Positions 9,273-19,014 are shown, numbered from the stretch's first letter. The stretch is DNA of 64,000 nucleotides from RYN-230 sp963841695 (GCA_963841695.1 CAWJDQ010000013.1:248001-312000), one strand, 5' to 3'. Translations and numbers: made by a program. The notes: a model not told the origin generated them from the letters alone.

Positions 9273-9950
9273 GTGAGGTATCTGGGCGGCGCGGCCGCGA
9301 AACGCGGGAAGGCCCTCGCCGTGCTGGTGGTGCTGATCCTCGCCGCCGGAGCGGTGTATGACGTGCGGACCACCCCTCCGCCGTATACCGACGGGGGCAC
9401 GGTGATCTTCTCCGCGGCCGACTGGCTGGCGCGTTCCGTCGGGGTACCGAGTTTCGACCAGTCGCTCATCATCACCGAGGTCATGCTGGCCCAGACCATG
9501 TCTGGGCAGATCCGCACCGCGGACGGCACAACCCGGCTCCAGGCTCTCCCCTGCAACACCTCAGACCTCGAATATCCGGACTACGCCGAGCAATGTGCCA
9601 CGCTGACCACCACCGCGCCGGGTGCGGGCGCGGCCCGCCAGGCGTTCTCGCTGGCCTACCGGCTGCTGACGGTCCGGCTGGCGAAGCTGCAGGCCGCGTC
9701 CGGGGTGGTGTCGCGCAACCGCATCACCACCTACCTCGTGGGTATGAGCGGCCCGATCCCCCAGCAGGGATCGAAGGCCCGGGTACTCGCCGGGCTAGCC
9801 CTGCTCGCCCTTATAGGGGTGCTGACCGTTTCCCGGTTCATCGAGCGCCACGGCAACCGGACCCGGCGGGTCCAGGGCCACCGGGGCGATCGCAGGCGTC
9901 TGCCGCGGCTGGCTGCGATCCGCAGGTGGCGCCGGGGAGAAGTCAGCTAG
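9273..9950 (+). CDS. Two-helix membrane protein of the glycan locus, function unknown
   Basis: I prefer GTG 9273 (GAGG at about 9262-9265) over ATG 9237, which has no ribosome site; the stop is at 9948-9950. The protein has an N-terminal helix (ALAVLVVLILAAGAVYDV), an outside domain of ~130 residues with two Cys (LPCNTSD and EQCATL), a second helix (VLAGLALLALIGVLTVS) and an Arg-rich cytoplasmic tail. This bitopic layout mimics the Wzz-like protein encoded divergently beside it, and the pair may cooperate. No family is recognised with confidence. Confidence 0.65.
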   Translation: MRYLGGAAAKRGKALAVLVVLILAAGAVYDVRTTPPPYTDGGTVIFSAADWLARSVGVPSFDQSLIITEVMLAQTMSGQIRTADGTTRLQALPCNTSDLEYPDYAEQCATLTTTAPGAGAARQAFSLAYRLLTVRLAKLQAASGVVSRNRITTYLVGMSGPIPQQGSKARVLAGLALLALIGVLTVSRFIERHGNRTRRVQGHRGDRRRLPRLAAIRRWRRGEVS

Positions 9951-10488
9951 ACGGCGCGGCCGACCGGGCATGGCACCCCTTCCGGCCCGGGTCCTCGGCG
10001 AAGCCGCCCGCACCGACACCTTCCCGGTGAGCGCCGACGTCATCGGGGCCAGCGCCTGCCGGGGGGGCCAGGGCTGCACCACCGACGTGGGCTGGGCCAG
10101 CCCTGGTTCCGGATACGAGGCCGGAGCCCCGCAGCGAGCCGGCATAGCTGCTCAGCCAAATGGCCGCCTACTGCCGTAATGCCGGAATATATAGCTGCTG
10201 AACAGAGGCGATCATTTCGTCCCGGTCCTGGTAGCCAGCGTCGCCGGGCCGGCCGACTGCGCATCGTATCCCCCGCAATATCGTGCCCTCTCCCAGATAT
10301 CTCGAGTATCCGTTTTGCCTGATGGCACAGGTCAGCCCCACTGCGGCGAAAGAGTAGCGCAACGGGTGAATACTCCGCTCAGCACCTGCCTGAATTCTCG
10401 TTGAATCCGTGCAGGTCAGTGACACCGTGATTACGCTCGGTTTAGCCGGCGGGATTGGGGCCCCGCCAAAGAGCACGGGGGAACACAT
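9951..10488 (+). other. Non-coding gap of ~540 bp
   Basis: No convincing gene is seen. The only longer open frame (minus strand, 10168-10488) has no family character and lacks a ribosome site. Base composition drops in GC towards 10200-10450, as expected for a promoter region ahead of the gene at 10489. Confidence 0.5.
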
Positions 10489-11604
10489 TTGCGGACGTTA
10501 CTTCTGCTCACTTCGCGCAATCTCGACGAATGGCATGCTAACGCCGCCACGACAGCACTCCCGGGGGGCGCACTGCCCTACGGAATGCATCATCTTTCGG
10601 GCAAATTCCAGCTAAGCTGGTCCACCGCGCACCACAAACAGCCATGGCGGACCCCGGTGCCCAGAATCGCGGGGCGCCTGGCCCGCCGCCGCTCACCCGG
10701 ACTCCAGGGCTCACTGGGATCCTGGTGTTCCATTTCGCAGCAGAAGACTGCAGATGTCGCCTTGTCGGTGTTTGAGGATTCCGGGCTCGGTTTCGCCCGA
10801 TGGCAATCCTTGTCGCGCCTGGCACCCAGTCTGCGGACCCCCCACGTTATGGTCGCATGCTGGCTAGCTGAGGACAGCCAGCACATGACGCCATCGCAGC
10901 GCACCTCAATCCGCCGCTCCATGAGTTCGATATCCAGAATCGTCGTTTTCTCGGCGAATCAGGTCCCAATCCTGCAGGACCTTCTCGGCGTCACGCCGGA
11001 ACGACTCACCGTAGTCCCTTTCGCTGTGGATACTCAGTACTACAGCGTCTCCCAGGCAGATGGCCCAGGAGGAGGAGGGGGGCTGGTCGCCGTAGGCGGG
11101 GATTCCCGGCGTGACTATGCCACGCTCATGGACGCTGTACGGATAGCAGGCGTGCCAATCACCGTCGTCTGCTACCCGCAGAACATCTCGGGCCTGAAAC
11201 TCCCCCCACAGGTCAAGATTCTCTCTAACGTCCCGCACGACGAATACCGCCGCCTGCTCCTCGGCGCGGACCTCGTGGTCACGCCCACGCTCGCGCCCGC
11301 CTACCCAAGCGGGCAAACCGTGGTCCTGGAAGCCATGTCCATGGGACGCGCCACGCTCACCACGGATTCCCCCGCGATGCGGGAGTACGTGAACGACGGG
11401 GTGGACGGCGTCCTCGTGCCACCTCGCGCACCAGCGGAAATGGCACAAATGATCAGCGACCTGCTGAAAGACGATGACCGGAGGCAGTCGCTGGGCGCAG
11501 CGGCTGCCAAGACCGTCCACGCCTACTTCGACCTCGAGCACATGTGGCAGAAAATGGCCGAACTGCTCAGCATCGCGCTCCAGGACCAGCCGGACCGGGA
11601 CTGA
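10489..11604 (+). CDS. GT4-family glycosyltransferase
   Basis: 371 residues from TTG 10489, preceded by a G-rich ribosome site (GGGGGAA). The N-terminal lobe is weakly conserved. The C-terminal lobe is typical of group 1 glycosyltransferases: LTVVPFAVDTQYYS, GGLVAVGGDSRRDYATL, VPHDEYRRLLLGADLVVTPT and SGQTVVLEAMSMGRATLTTDS with the glutamate pair that binds the nucleotide sugar, then GVDGVLVPP. A cytoplasmic enzyme of surface glycan assembly. The substrate is unknown. Confidence 0.85.
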   Translation: MRTLLLLTSRNLDEWHANAATTALPGGALPYGMHHLSGKFQLSWSTAHHKQPWRTPVPRIAGRLARRRSPGLQGSLGSWCSISQQKTADVALSVFEDSGLGFARWQSLSRLAPSLRTPHVMVACWLAEDSQHMTPSQRTSIRRSMSSISRIVVFSANQVPILQDLLGVTPERLTVVPFAVDTQYYSVSQADGPGGGGGLVAVGGDSRRDYATLMDAVRIAGVPITVVCYPQNISGLKLPPQVKILSNVPHDEYRRLLLGADLVVTPTLAPAYPSGQTVVLEAMSMGRATLTTDSPAMREYVNDGVDGVLVPPRAPAEMAQMISDLLKDDDRRQSLGAAAAKTVHAYFDLEHMWQKMAELLSIALQDQPDRD

Positions 11605-11716
11605 CCACCGAAGAGACTGCAGGCTGTCTCCGGTTCTTCACGCTGCGCGGAATCGGCCGCGGACCCGGCTCAGGTCCATCACGCTGAGCGGGAACCGGCC
11701 ACCGGGCACCATCCGG

Positions 11717-13432
11717 TCAGGCCTGGCCTCCCCCGCGGGAGCGGCCTGCCCCGTTGCCCTGACCGGCCGGGGCCGCGGTCATGGCGGCCGGGACGGCAGC
11801 GGTGACCGGCCCGGCCCGGCCCGGCTGTTCGTCCCGCTCGTCCTGCCCCGCCTGCGCATAGTGCTTCCGCAGCGTTCTGAGCACTCCTCGCATGCGAAGC
11901 AGCAGCAATCCGATGACGAGGAGGCCGGCCAGGGCACCCCAGCACAGCGCGATCAGGGCGCTGGGCACCCTGGCAGAGACTGCGGCAGCGGCGAGCCCAG
12001 CCAGGGCAGCTCCTGCCAGAGGAAGGCCGAGCCGGACGGCCAGCGCCCGGCCGGTGATGCCGACCCGGTGCAGCTCGAAGAGATACCAGGGAAGCGGGAC
12101 GATGGCCGCCACCGTCAGCTCGGCCAGGGCCAGCCCGGATATCCCGTGCACCCTGGCCCCGGCGATCAGGCCGGGCACCAGGACAAAGAGCCACACCAGC
12201 TGGAGGGTGAAGACCACCCGGGACTTGGCAAGCACCACGAAGTAGTCAAAGGTGAGCTGGAAGAAGATCTGCAGTGCGGCGAGCAGCGCCAGCCAGGTCA
12301 GCGGCTGGCCCGCGGGGAGCCAGCGCGACCCATAGACGATTCCGACGAGCGGCACAGCGCAGCCCGCCTCGACCAGGCAGACCGGCAGGGTCACCGCACT
12401 GACCAGAGCCAGCATGGTCTCGAAGCCGGTACGCATGGCCGGCGGGTCATGCTGGAGCCGGGCCAGTGTGGTGGGGGCCACCCGGCTTATCGGTTCGGTG
12501 AATGCGGCCGCAGGCCAGTTCGACAGGTTACCGGCCAGCACAAAGAAACCCAGTGCGGTGACGCCTAGCATGCGGCCGACGACAAGTTGATCCAGGTTGG
12601 CTACGGCGAACGAGATGACACCGGACCCGGCCAGCGGCAGGCCGAACCGCAGCAGCCCCCGTGCCTCCCGGCGGTTGAAGCCGAACCGGAGCGGTTGGGG
12701 CGAGAAGCGAACCAGCAGGATCACCGCCACCAGGCAGCCCGCCAGCCGCCCCAGGGCCAGGCTCATGGGCCCGAAGCCCGCCAGGGCCAGAGCGGCTGTC
12801 ACGGACGTGCCCAGCCAGATGTTCGCCTGATCAGCGATCATCTGCTGACCCTGGCGGAAGTTGCGCTGCAGGAGTCCGGCCGGGGCGGTGGCGAACCCGT
12901 CGATGATGATGATGATGGACAGCGTCCGCACCACTCCCGTGGCCGAAGGCGCTCCCATCGCCGCCGCGTACGCCGGTGCGCCCACGTAGCAGCCGGCGTA
13001 CAGCAGCACGCTCGTGATCACCGAGATGGTGGTGACCGTCGGCGCAATCTCGCGAGGATCCCCTGGCCAGCGCACGATGGCCAGGCTCACCCCGAGGTCA
13101 TTGAAATTCGCCATGATGCTCAGGGCCACGGAGGCGACGGCGTAAGTCCCGAATGAGTGCGGTCCCAGCAAGCGGGCCAGCATGATCCCGACACCGACCG
13201 TGCCCAGCTTGGCCACCACACTGTTGGTAAAGCTCCACCCGAGCGCCCCGCCCGCCTGGCCGGCCAGGCTCCGCCCGGACGATGGCGCTGCAGCCTCACC
13301 CGGCCTGCCGCGTCGCCGGCCCATGCCGGCCCGGAGAGCACGGGCCCCGCGGCGCACTCCGCCGCGACCGCGCGCCCGCCATCCCGCGTTTCCCGGAAGC
13401 GGGAACCGGCGCCGGTCAGGAGATGGCTTCAT
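11717..13432 (-). CDS. Oligosaccharide flippase (MOP superfamily, Wzx-like)
   Basis: About 571 residues from ATG 13432, which overlaps the end of the upstream gene by 17 bp and so suggests translational coupling. After a ~60-residue Arg-rich cytoplasmic leader come 12-14 hydrophobic helices starting with GWSFTNSVVAKLGTVGVGIMLARLLGP, the usual first helix of the polysaccharide biosynthesis/MVF flippase family; FNDLGVSLAIV and LLQRNFRQGQQMIADQ follow. It would move lipid-linked repeat units across the membrane for the Wzy-like polymerase at 6867-8246. The C-terminal ~50 residues (after LRTLRKHYAQ) are low complexity and rich in Ala/Gly/Pro. Confidence 0.85.
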   Translation of the reverse strand: MKPSPDRRRFPLPGNAGWRARGRGGVRRGARALRAGMGRRRGRPGEAAAPSSGRSLAGQAGGALGWSFTNSVVAKLGTVGVGIMLARLLGPHSFGTYAVASVALSIMANFNDLGVSLAIVRWPGDPREIAPTVTTISVITSVLLYAGCYVGAPAYAAAMGAPSATGVVRTLSIIIIIDGFATAPAGLLQRNFRQGQQMIADQANIWLGTSVTAALALAGFGPMSLALGRLAGCLVAVILLVRFSPQPLRFGFNRREARGLLRFGLPLAGSGVISFAVANLDQLVVGRMLGVTALGFFVLAGNLSNWPAAAFTEPISRVAPTTLARLQHDPPAMRTGFETMLALVSAVTLPVCLVEAGCAVPLVGIVYGSRWLPAGQPLTWLALLAALQIFFQLTFDYFVVLAKSRVVFTLQLVWLFVLVPGLIAGARVHGISGLALAELTVAAIVPLPWYLFELHRVGITGRALAVRLGLPLAGAALAGLAAAAVSARVPSALIALCWGALAGLLVIGLLLLRMRGVLRTLRKHYAQAGQDERDEQPGRAGPVTAAVPAAMTAAPAGQGNGAGRSRGGGQA

Positions 13433-14705
13433 ACATCTCAGCGGCGCGATTCGCCCAGCTGTGCCGTGATGCCAGCGCGCGCCGCCGGGCCATGAGGGCT
13501 GGCGGGCAGCCCTCTCGCAGCAGGCGCCCGACGGAGTCGGCAAAGCGGGCTGGTTCTGATGTGACTGCGATCAGGTCGGTATCCAGCCAGCGGATTGCGG
13601 GCAGGTCCGAGGCCACGACCCCCCGTCCAGCCGCCAGGTACTCCAGTGTCTTCAGGGGGAAACTGCCGCGATTGAACGGGCTGTCACCGTAAGGCACCAG
13701 GCCGACATCTATCAGGCGGAAGTAACCGGGCAGAGAGTCGAAGGGCTTAGGCCCCACCCACTGCACGTTGGGCCGCCGGAGCAGAGCCTCCAGGCGCTCC
13801 GGCTCGAATTCGGGATCCCGGGGCCCAACCATCATCAGGGACCAGCCGCGGCCCGCGACCGCTTCGAGCAGGCGCAGGTCAATGCGCCGGTTAATGTGGC
13901 CGACGAAGCCGGTCACCGGGCCGGGCAGCGTGAAATCGGACGGCAACGGCGCCTGGTCCACATCACTATAGGCACCCGCATCGACGCCGTACGGGATAAG
14001 TACCGTTTGCAGGCCGCGCGTCCGCCACGTTTCGGCCACAATCGGATTAGCGGCCACCACGAGGTTGGCCGCCGCGGCCACAGCACGTTCCCGGGTGTCC
14101 AGCAGCCCAGCATTCAGGCCGAGTAGGTCTGCACCACCCACGTAGTCATCCTGTGCCCAGTAGATACGTGACGCTTCGGCGCAGGCACCAAAAACGTCAT
14201 GCTGGGCCCACGCTGAGATGACCGCCCGGACCTGCCCGCCGAGATGAGTGGTGGTCTGGCGGAGGTAGCGGCGGATCAGCGCGCCGCTAAGTGTGACCAG
14301 ACCTCGCTGCGAGGAAAACGGCTGAACCAGCGGAGTGATCCGGGCGAAGCCCGGCATCTCCAGGCGAAGACCCGGGTTCTTCACGAGGCGGAGAGCCCGT
14401 TGATCCCCCGATACGGTGAGCCGTGACACCGGTGGGTCTACGTAGAGCACCGGCATCAATCTGGATAGCTGCTCAGCCATGTGCCGATCCGCGAGCTTGA
14501 TGCCATCGAAACTATTAGCGGCGCAAATCACAACCATCTGATCCCAGGAGCGGCCAGGGTGCGGCCTGATATGCACGCTATCCTCCAGATATCCCGCTTC
14601 GTGTACATTCCATGGCCACACTGGCAGCCATAGCGGGCTGCCTGGGCGGCGAAAGAGTATCGCAATGCGCCACACTCCGCGCAGAATAAACTGGAATTCT
14701 TTCAC
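13416..14705 (-). CDS. Glycosyltransferase, GT-B fold (group 1-like)
   Basis: 429 residues from GTG 14705; an internal start near 14537 (MVVICAANSFDGIKLADRHM) is also possible, because family similarity begins there. Typical elements are LMPVLYVDPPVSR, RIYWAQDDYVGGADLLGLNAG, VVAANPIVAETWRTRG and IPYGVDAGAYSDVDQ, then the donor lobe with GFVGHINRRIDLRLLEAVA, VGLVPYGDSPFN and FPLKTLEYLAAGRGVVASDLP. The combination resembles exopolysaccharide glycosyltransferases of the TuaH/GumK-like group. Coupled to the downstream flippase. Confidence 0.85.
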   Translation of the reverse strand: MKEFQFILRGVWRIAILFRRPGSPLWLPVWPWNVHEAGYLEDSVHIRPHPGRSWDQMVVICAANSFDGIKLADRHMAEQLSRLMPVLYVDPPVSRLTVSGDQRALRLVKNPGLRLEMPGFARITPLVQPFSSQRGLVTLSGALIRRYLRQTTTHLGGQVRAVISAWAQHDVFGACAEASRIYWAQDDYVGGADLLGLNAGLLDTRERAVAAAANLVVAANPIVAETWRTRGLQTVLIPYGVDAGAYSDVDQAPLPSDFTLPGPVTGFVGHINRRIDLRLLEAVAGRGWSLMMVGPRDPEFEPERLEALLRRPNVQWVGPKPFDSLPGYFRLIDVGLVPYGDSPFNRGSFPLKTLEYLAAGRGVVASDLPAIRWLDTDLIAVTSEPARFADSVGRLLREGCPPALMARRRALASRHSWANRAAEMYEAIS

Positions 14706-15037
14706 GGCTAACTCATCCCTTTGGCCCAGGTGTTGCTCTCGGCCTCAGCGACCGAGCGGAGACCATGCCGAAAGCTCGGAGGATGGCATTATGAACAGCA
14801 CTTCTCCCGGCCGAACGTGATCTAGACGACTGGTCAACTAATACTTCGGCCAGGCCGCTTCCCGGCGGACTCGAGGGCCTCGAATAGCCTCCGCACTGAT
14901 CAGGCGCAAGGCGCCCGGCCTGCCAGGCTTACTGATTTCCTGCTGACCCATTTCATGACTGGCGGAGGCCCGCGCCTGGGCCGGACCTGGCCCAGCCCGC
15001 GTCTGGGCCGGATCCGGCCCAGATCTGCCGGCCCGTC
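14706..15037 (-). other. Non-coding gap of ~330 bp with twin palindromes
   Basis: No gene is seen. The stretch separates two minus-strand genes: the end nearest 15037 holds two hairpins acting as a likely terminator for the gene ending at 15038, while the end nearest 14706 has lower GC and probably holds the promoter of the glycosyltransferase starting at 14705. Confidence 0.5.
14976..15023 (-). terminator. Pair of near-identical 20-22 bp palindromes
   Basis: TCTGGGCCGG followed by its exact complement forms a 22-bp perfect palindrome at 15002-15023. A nearly identical copy (CTGGGCC-GGACCT-GGCCCAG) lies at 14976-14995, 27 bp away. Being just past the stop at 15038 on the minus strand, the pair most likely ends transcription. 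Protein-binding dyads are an alternative. Confidence 0.55.
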
Positions 15038-16153
15038 CTAGCGCGCAGCAGTGGCGTCCGCGGCCCTTCCCGCCAGGCGAAGATACTCGGCAGCAATAAG
15101 CGGCATCGTGAACTCAGCTCGTTGCGCGTTGGCCAGCGCGCGGGCGGCCAGGCCCGCAGAGCGGTCCTGATCCGCCAGGATCTCCTCGATGGCCCGGGCC
15201 CAGTGTTCTGGCGGGTCCGCCGCCCCCAGCAGCACGCCGGACTCACCCATCGCCTCCGGCACACCACCCACCTTGCTGGCCAGTACCGGGATCCCGTTCG
15301 CGCACGCCTCGAGCACCACCCGGGAGAACGCCTCTGGGCACTGGCTCGGCGCCAGGAGGATCGCGGTCGAGCGGTAAACGTCGGCCAGTCCGACCGATCG
15401 CGGTCGGAAGGTCACGTTGGGGAGCGTCGCCATCCTGCGGTCCAGGGCCTCGCGCTCATCGGCCCGCATGTTCCAGGCCTCCACGAACACGAACTGGCGA
15501 TGCGGAAGCAGTTGCGCGACCCGCAGGGCGACCTCCAGCCCTTTCATCGGTATCGGGTTGACGAAGGTGATGTGGTCAGGCTCCCGGTCAGGGACGATGC
15601 ACGCCTCCAGCCGGACCGGCGGGTAGATGACCGCCGGGGAAATACCGAGCAGATCCGCCGCCAGGCCGGCGACGAAGTGTGACACCGCGACCAGCGTGAC
15701 CAGGGGGCTCCGGATGGCGGCACTGGCTTCCGGGTCGTCGCCGACCGCCCGGGCCAGCAACTCTGCCTCGGCCGCCGAGGGGATCCGCATCACCGCCGGC
15801 ACCCCCAGCCGGGATGCGACCCGGGCCAGCAGGGGGCCGCCTGGCCCCTGGGTGATCACCAGATCCGGTGGGCAGCCGATCATGCTGGCCCGGAGATAGC
15901 TCGGGAGCTGCCAGGACCCGCACCGGATGGTAGGGTAACCGTTGCTGGCGTCCTTCCGGCGCAGGAGGCACTTCCCGGTCAGCGTCTCCAGTGCCCGGTA
16001 ACCGAGCAGGCGGTTCCGCCCGCGGACGGTGGCCAGCACGGCGACCTCGTGCCCCTGATCCTGCAGCGTCAGGGCCAGATCATGGACGTCCATGCGCGAG
16101 CCGCCCATGTTATCCGGGAAATGCAGCTCATTTGCGGCAAAGAGTACGCGCAC
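15038..16153 (-). CDS. GT4-family glycosyltransferase
   Basis: 371 residues from GTG 16153 (MRVLFAANELHFPDNMGGSRMDV, with the glycine-rich acceptor-lobe loop). The donor lobe shows ITFVNPIPMKGLEVALRVAQLL, VEAWNMRADEREALDRRM, VYRSTAILLAPSQCPEAFSRVVLEAC (E-x7-E) and NGIPVLASKVGGVPE. A cytoplasmic glycan-assembly enzyme, last gene of the locus at its right edge. It is followed on the minus strand by the twin palindromes. Confidence 0.87.
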   Translation of the reverse strand: MRVLFAANELHFPDNMGGSRMDVHDLALTLQDQGHEVAVLATVRGRNRLLGYRALETLTGKCLLRRKDASNGYPTIRCGSWQLPSYLRASMIGCPPDLVITQGPGGPLLARVASRLGVPAVMRIPSAAEAELLARAVGDDPEASAAIRSPLVTLVAVSHFVAGLAADLLGISPAVIYPPVRLEACIVPDREPDHITFVNPIPMKGLEVALRVAQLLPHRQFVFVEAWNMRADEREALDRRMATLPNVTFRPRSVGLADVYRSTAILLAPSQCPEAFSRVVLEACANGIPVLASKVGGVPEAMGESGVLLGAADPPEHWARAIEEILADQDRSAGLAARALANAQRAEFTMPLIAAEYLRLAGRAADATAAR

Positions 16154-16321
16154 GATCAGGGCCTCCGGATGCCGGGTCTCCCGGACAGGATCAGCTCATG
16201 CATAGGGAGAAACTAGCGCGCGGAAACGCACAACCAGGCCCGGTCGCCAGTAATGCTGAGTCATGTTCATGGCAAATCAAGCCAAACAATGCACCAGAAC
16301 CGGGTCTTGCCGGCGCTTCGT

Positions 16322-16552
16322 TCAGCCTTTAACGGCGCCGCTGATGGCCCCGACGAAATGCCGTTCAGCGAGCACGAAGAATCCGAGCGCGGGCAGCATG
16401 GACAGCGCGGTGTAGGCGAGGATCTCCGCCGTGTTCTGTGAGTACTGGGTCTGGAAGGTGGCCACGCCCAGGGGCAGCGTGAAGCGGCTCTGGCTGGTGA
16501 ACACCAGCAGCGGCAGCAGATAGGTGTTCCAGCTGGTGACGAAGGCCAGACC
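16322..16552 (-). pseudogene. Carbohydrate ABC transporter permease, C-terminal remnant
   Basis: About 75 residues matching the last quarter of MalG/AraQ-like sugar permeases: FVTSWNTYLLPLLVFTSQ, FTLPLGVATFQTQYSQNT, AYTALSMLPALGFFVLAERHFVGAISGAVKG, which is the standard family C-terminus. The full protein is ~275-300 residues; everything upstream, including the EAA loop, is missing. The reading frame runs directly into the GH3 glucosidase remnant encoded on the other strand at about 16.55 kb. Both genes have lost their 5' ends at the same point, so one deletion across a divergent promoter, or a misjoin, explains both. Confidence 0.8.
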
Positions 16553-18016
16553 CTGCACGGCGTGGCCGGGAGCCCGGCTGAGGCGGCGGGCCTCGCGCTG
16601 CGCGCGGGCATCGACGTGGAACTGCCGACCGTGAACTGCTACGGCGGCCCGCTGCGGCAGGCCATCGAGGCCGGCGCGATCGACGTCGGGCTGGTCAACC
16701 GCGCCGCGCGGCGGGTGCTGACCCAGAAATGCGAGCTGGGCCTGCTCGACCCGGGCTGGTCGGCAGAACCGGACCTCGCCGACCCGGGACTCCCCGGCGG
16801 CAGCACCCTCGGCGGCAGCGCGCTGGACGACACTGAGTCCCGCTCGCTGGCCCGGGAGATCGCCCGCCGCTCCGTGGTCCTGCTCACCAATCAGGGCATC
16901 CTGCCGCTGGCCCCGGGACAGCGGGTCGCGGTCGTGGGGCCGCGGGCGCACGAGGCCAGCGCGATGTTCGGCTGCTACTCGTTCCCGCAGCACGTCGGCG
17001 TGCACTACCCCGGGGTGCCCCTGGGCATCGAGGTGCCGACGGTGCTGGACGCGCTGCGGGCCGACCCGGCCGGGTACACGGTGAGCTACGCGGAAGGCTG
17101 CCCGGTGCTGGGCGGGGACGACGCCGGCCTGGCCGGGGCGGCTGCGGCGGCCGCCGCCGCGGACGTCTGCGTCGCGGTCCTCGGCGACCGGTCCGGTCTG
17201 TTCGGGCGGGGCACCTCCGGCGAGGGCTGCGACGCGGCCGACCTGCGGCTGCCCGGCCGCCAGGAGGACCTGCTCGAGGCGCTGCTGGCCACCGGGACGC
17301 CGGTGGTGCTGGTGCTGGTGCTGCTGGCCGGGCGGCCGTACGAGCTGTCCCGGCAGGCGGGCCAGCTGGCCGCCGCGGTGTGCGCGTTCTACCCCGGCGA
17401 GGAGGGCGCGCCCGCGCTGGCGGACGTGCTGAGCGGGCGGGTCAACCCGTCGGGCCGTCTGCCGGTCAGCTTCCCGGCCGCGGGCTCGAACCAGCCGGGC
17501 ACCTACCTCGCGGCCCCGCTGGGCCAGCGCAGCCAGGTCAGCAACATCGACCCCACCCCGGTCTTCCCCTTCGGGCACGGGCTGTCCTACGCCCCGGTCA
17601 CCTGGGTCAGCGTCCGGTCCTGCGGACCGCCGCAATGGCCGGCCGACGGCTGCTGCCAGTTCACGGCCACGCTCCGGAACGAGGGCACCATCGGGGCGGC
17701 CGAGGTCATCCAGGTGTACCTGCATGACCCGGTGGCCGAGGTGGCCCGCCCGGTCCAGCAGCTGATCGCGGCGGCCCGGATCGACCTGCCGCCGGGCAGC
17801 ACGCGGACCGTCCAGTTCACCGTGCACGCGGATCTCACCAGCTACACCGGGCGGGCCGGCCACCGGCAGGTCAACCCGGGCGAGGTGGAGCTGCGGGTCG
17901 GCCGGTCAAGCGCGGATACCGAGGTCACGCTCCGATACACTCTCACCGGCCAGCGCCGGGAGGTGGGCTTCGACCGGGTGCTGCATCCGGAAATCACGCT
18001 GCTGCCCGCCGGCTGA
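16553..18016 (+). pseudogene. Glycoside hydrolase family 3 glucosidase/xylosidase, 5'-truncated
   Basis: About 485 residues remain of an enzyme normally ~750-800 long. The fragment begins inside the (beta/alpha)8 domain just after the region that carries the catalytic Asp nucleophile (LHGVAGSPAEAAGLALRAGIDVELP). It then has the GH3 C-terminal alpha/beta sandwich (SVVLLTNQGILPLAPGQRVAVVGP; DRSGLFGRGTSGEGCDAADLRLPG with the acid/base region) and the fibronectin III-like domain (FPFGHGLSYAPVTW, GAAEVIQVYLHDPVAEV). Without the nucleophile domain it cannot be active as it stands. A GTG at 16562 could allow a truncated product. The esterase gene follows after 17 bp. Confidence 0.82.
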
Positions 18017-18033
18017 CCGACGCGAGGATCCCT

Positions 18034-19014
18034 ATGCTCCGCGACCTTCCCCTGCCCGAACTGCGCCAGTACCGGCCCGCGGTGGACGAGCCCGCGGACT
18101 TCGACGAGTTCTGGGCCAGCGAACTGGCCGCCGCGGCCGCCCTCGGCGCCGAGCCGGTCTTCACCGCCGCGCCGACCCGGATCCAGCACGCGGATGTCGT
18201 GGACGTGACCTTTCCGGGCTATGGCGGCGACCCGATCAAGGGCTGGCTGCTGCTGCCGCACCTAAGCCCGCCAGACCGGGCGTTCGTGGTCGAGTACGTC
18301 GGCTACGGCGGCGGGCGCGGGGACCCGTTCGAGTGGCTGACCTGGAGCTGCGCCGGCCACCCGCACCTGATCATGGACACCCGGGGCCAGGGCGGCGGGT
18401 GGCGCAGCGCGGACACCCCCGATCCCAGTGACCCGGGCGCGCCCAGCACCCCGGGGTTCCTCACCCGCGGGGTCGCCGACCCGCGCACGCACTACTACAC
18501 CCGCCTGTTCATCGACGCCGCGCAGGCGGTGGCCGCGGCCCGGCGGCACCCGGCCAGCGCCGGACGGCCCGTGGTGACCACTGGGGGCAGCCAGGGCGGG
18601 GCGCTGGCCATCGTGGCGGCCCACCTGGCCGGCGACGTGGCCGCGACCTTGCCGGAGGTCCCGTTCCTGGCCCATTTCCGGCGGGCCGTGGAGATGACCG
18701 AGAGCCGTCCCTATGCCGAGCTCATCGAGTACCTGAGCGTACAGCGCGGCCAGGTAGATCAGGTGTTCCGCACGCTGTCCTACCTCGATGTGGTCAACCA
18801 CGCCAAGCGGGCCACGGCGCCGGCCCTGTTCTCCGTCGGGCTGGTGGACGACATCACCCCGGCGTCCACGGTCTTCGCCGCGTTCAACCACTACGCGGGA
18901 CCGAAGCAGATCGAGGTCTACCCGTTCAACGGGCACGACGGCGGCGGGACCCAGCACTTCCTGGCCAAGCTCGCCTTCCTCGCCGCCGCGCCCGGCCCCC
19001 CCGCCGTTCCATGA
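18034..19014 (+). CDS. Acetylxylan esterase/cephalosporin-C deacetylase family hydrolase (AXE1)
   Basis: 326 residues, ATG 18034 with GAGGAT upstream. Alpha/beta hydrolase removing acetyl groups from xylan or oligosaccharides. Visible family signatures: N-terminal LPELRQYRPAVDEPADFDEFWA, GYGGDPIKGWLLLP, oxyanion region VGYGGGRG, RGQGGGWRSADTPDP, nucleophile elbow GGSQGGALA (Ser), late Asp in GLVDDITPASTVFAAFNHY, and His in NGHDGGG. No signal peptide, so it acts inside the cell, probably on imported sugars. Its place behind a GH3 gene and a sugar permease remnant fits a former hemicellulose-use operon. Confidence 0.88.
   Translation: MLRDLPLPELRQYRPAVDEPADFDEFWASELAAAAALGAEPVFTAAPTRIQHADVVDVTFPGYGGDPIKGWLLLPHLSPPDRAFVVEYVGYGGGRGDPFEWLTWSCAGHPHLIMDTRGQGGGWRSADTPDPSDPGAPSTPGFLTRGVADPRTHYYTRLFIDAAQAVAAARRHPASAGRPVVTTGGSQGGALAIVAAHLAGDVAATLPEVPFLAHFRRAVEMTESRPYAELIEYLSVQRGQVDQVFRTLSYLDVVNHAKRATAPALFSVGLVDDITPASTVFAAFNHYAGPKQIEVYPFNGHDGGGTQHFLAKLAFLAAAPGPPAVP

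Noticed and set aside
10168..10488. Minus-strand open frame of 106 codons
   Set aside because: No recognisable motif, no ribosome site, and it covers the promoter area of the gene starting at 10489.
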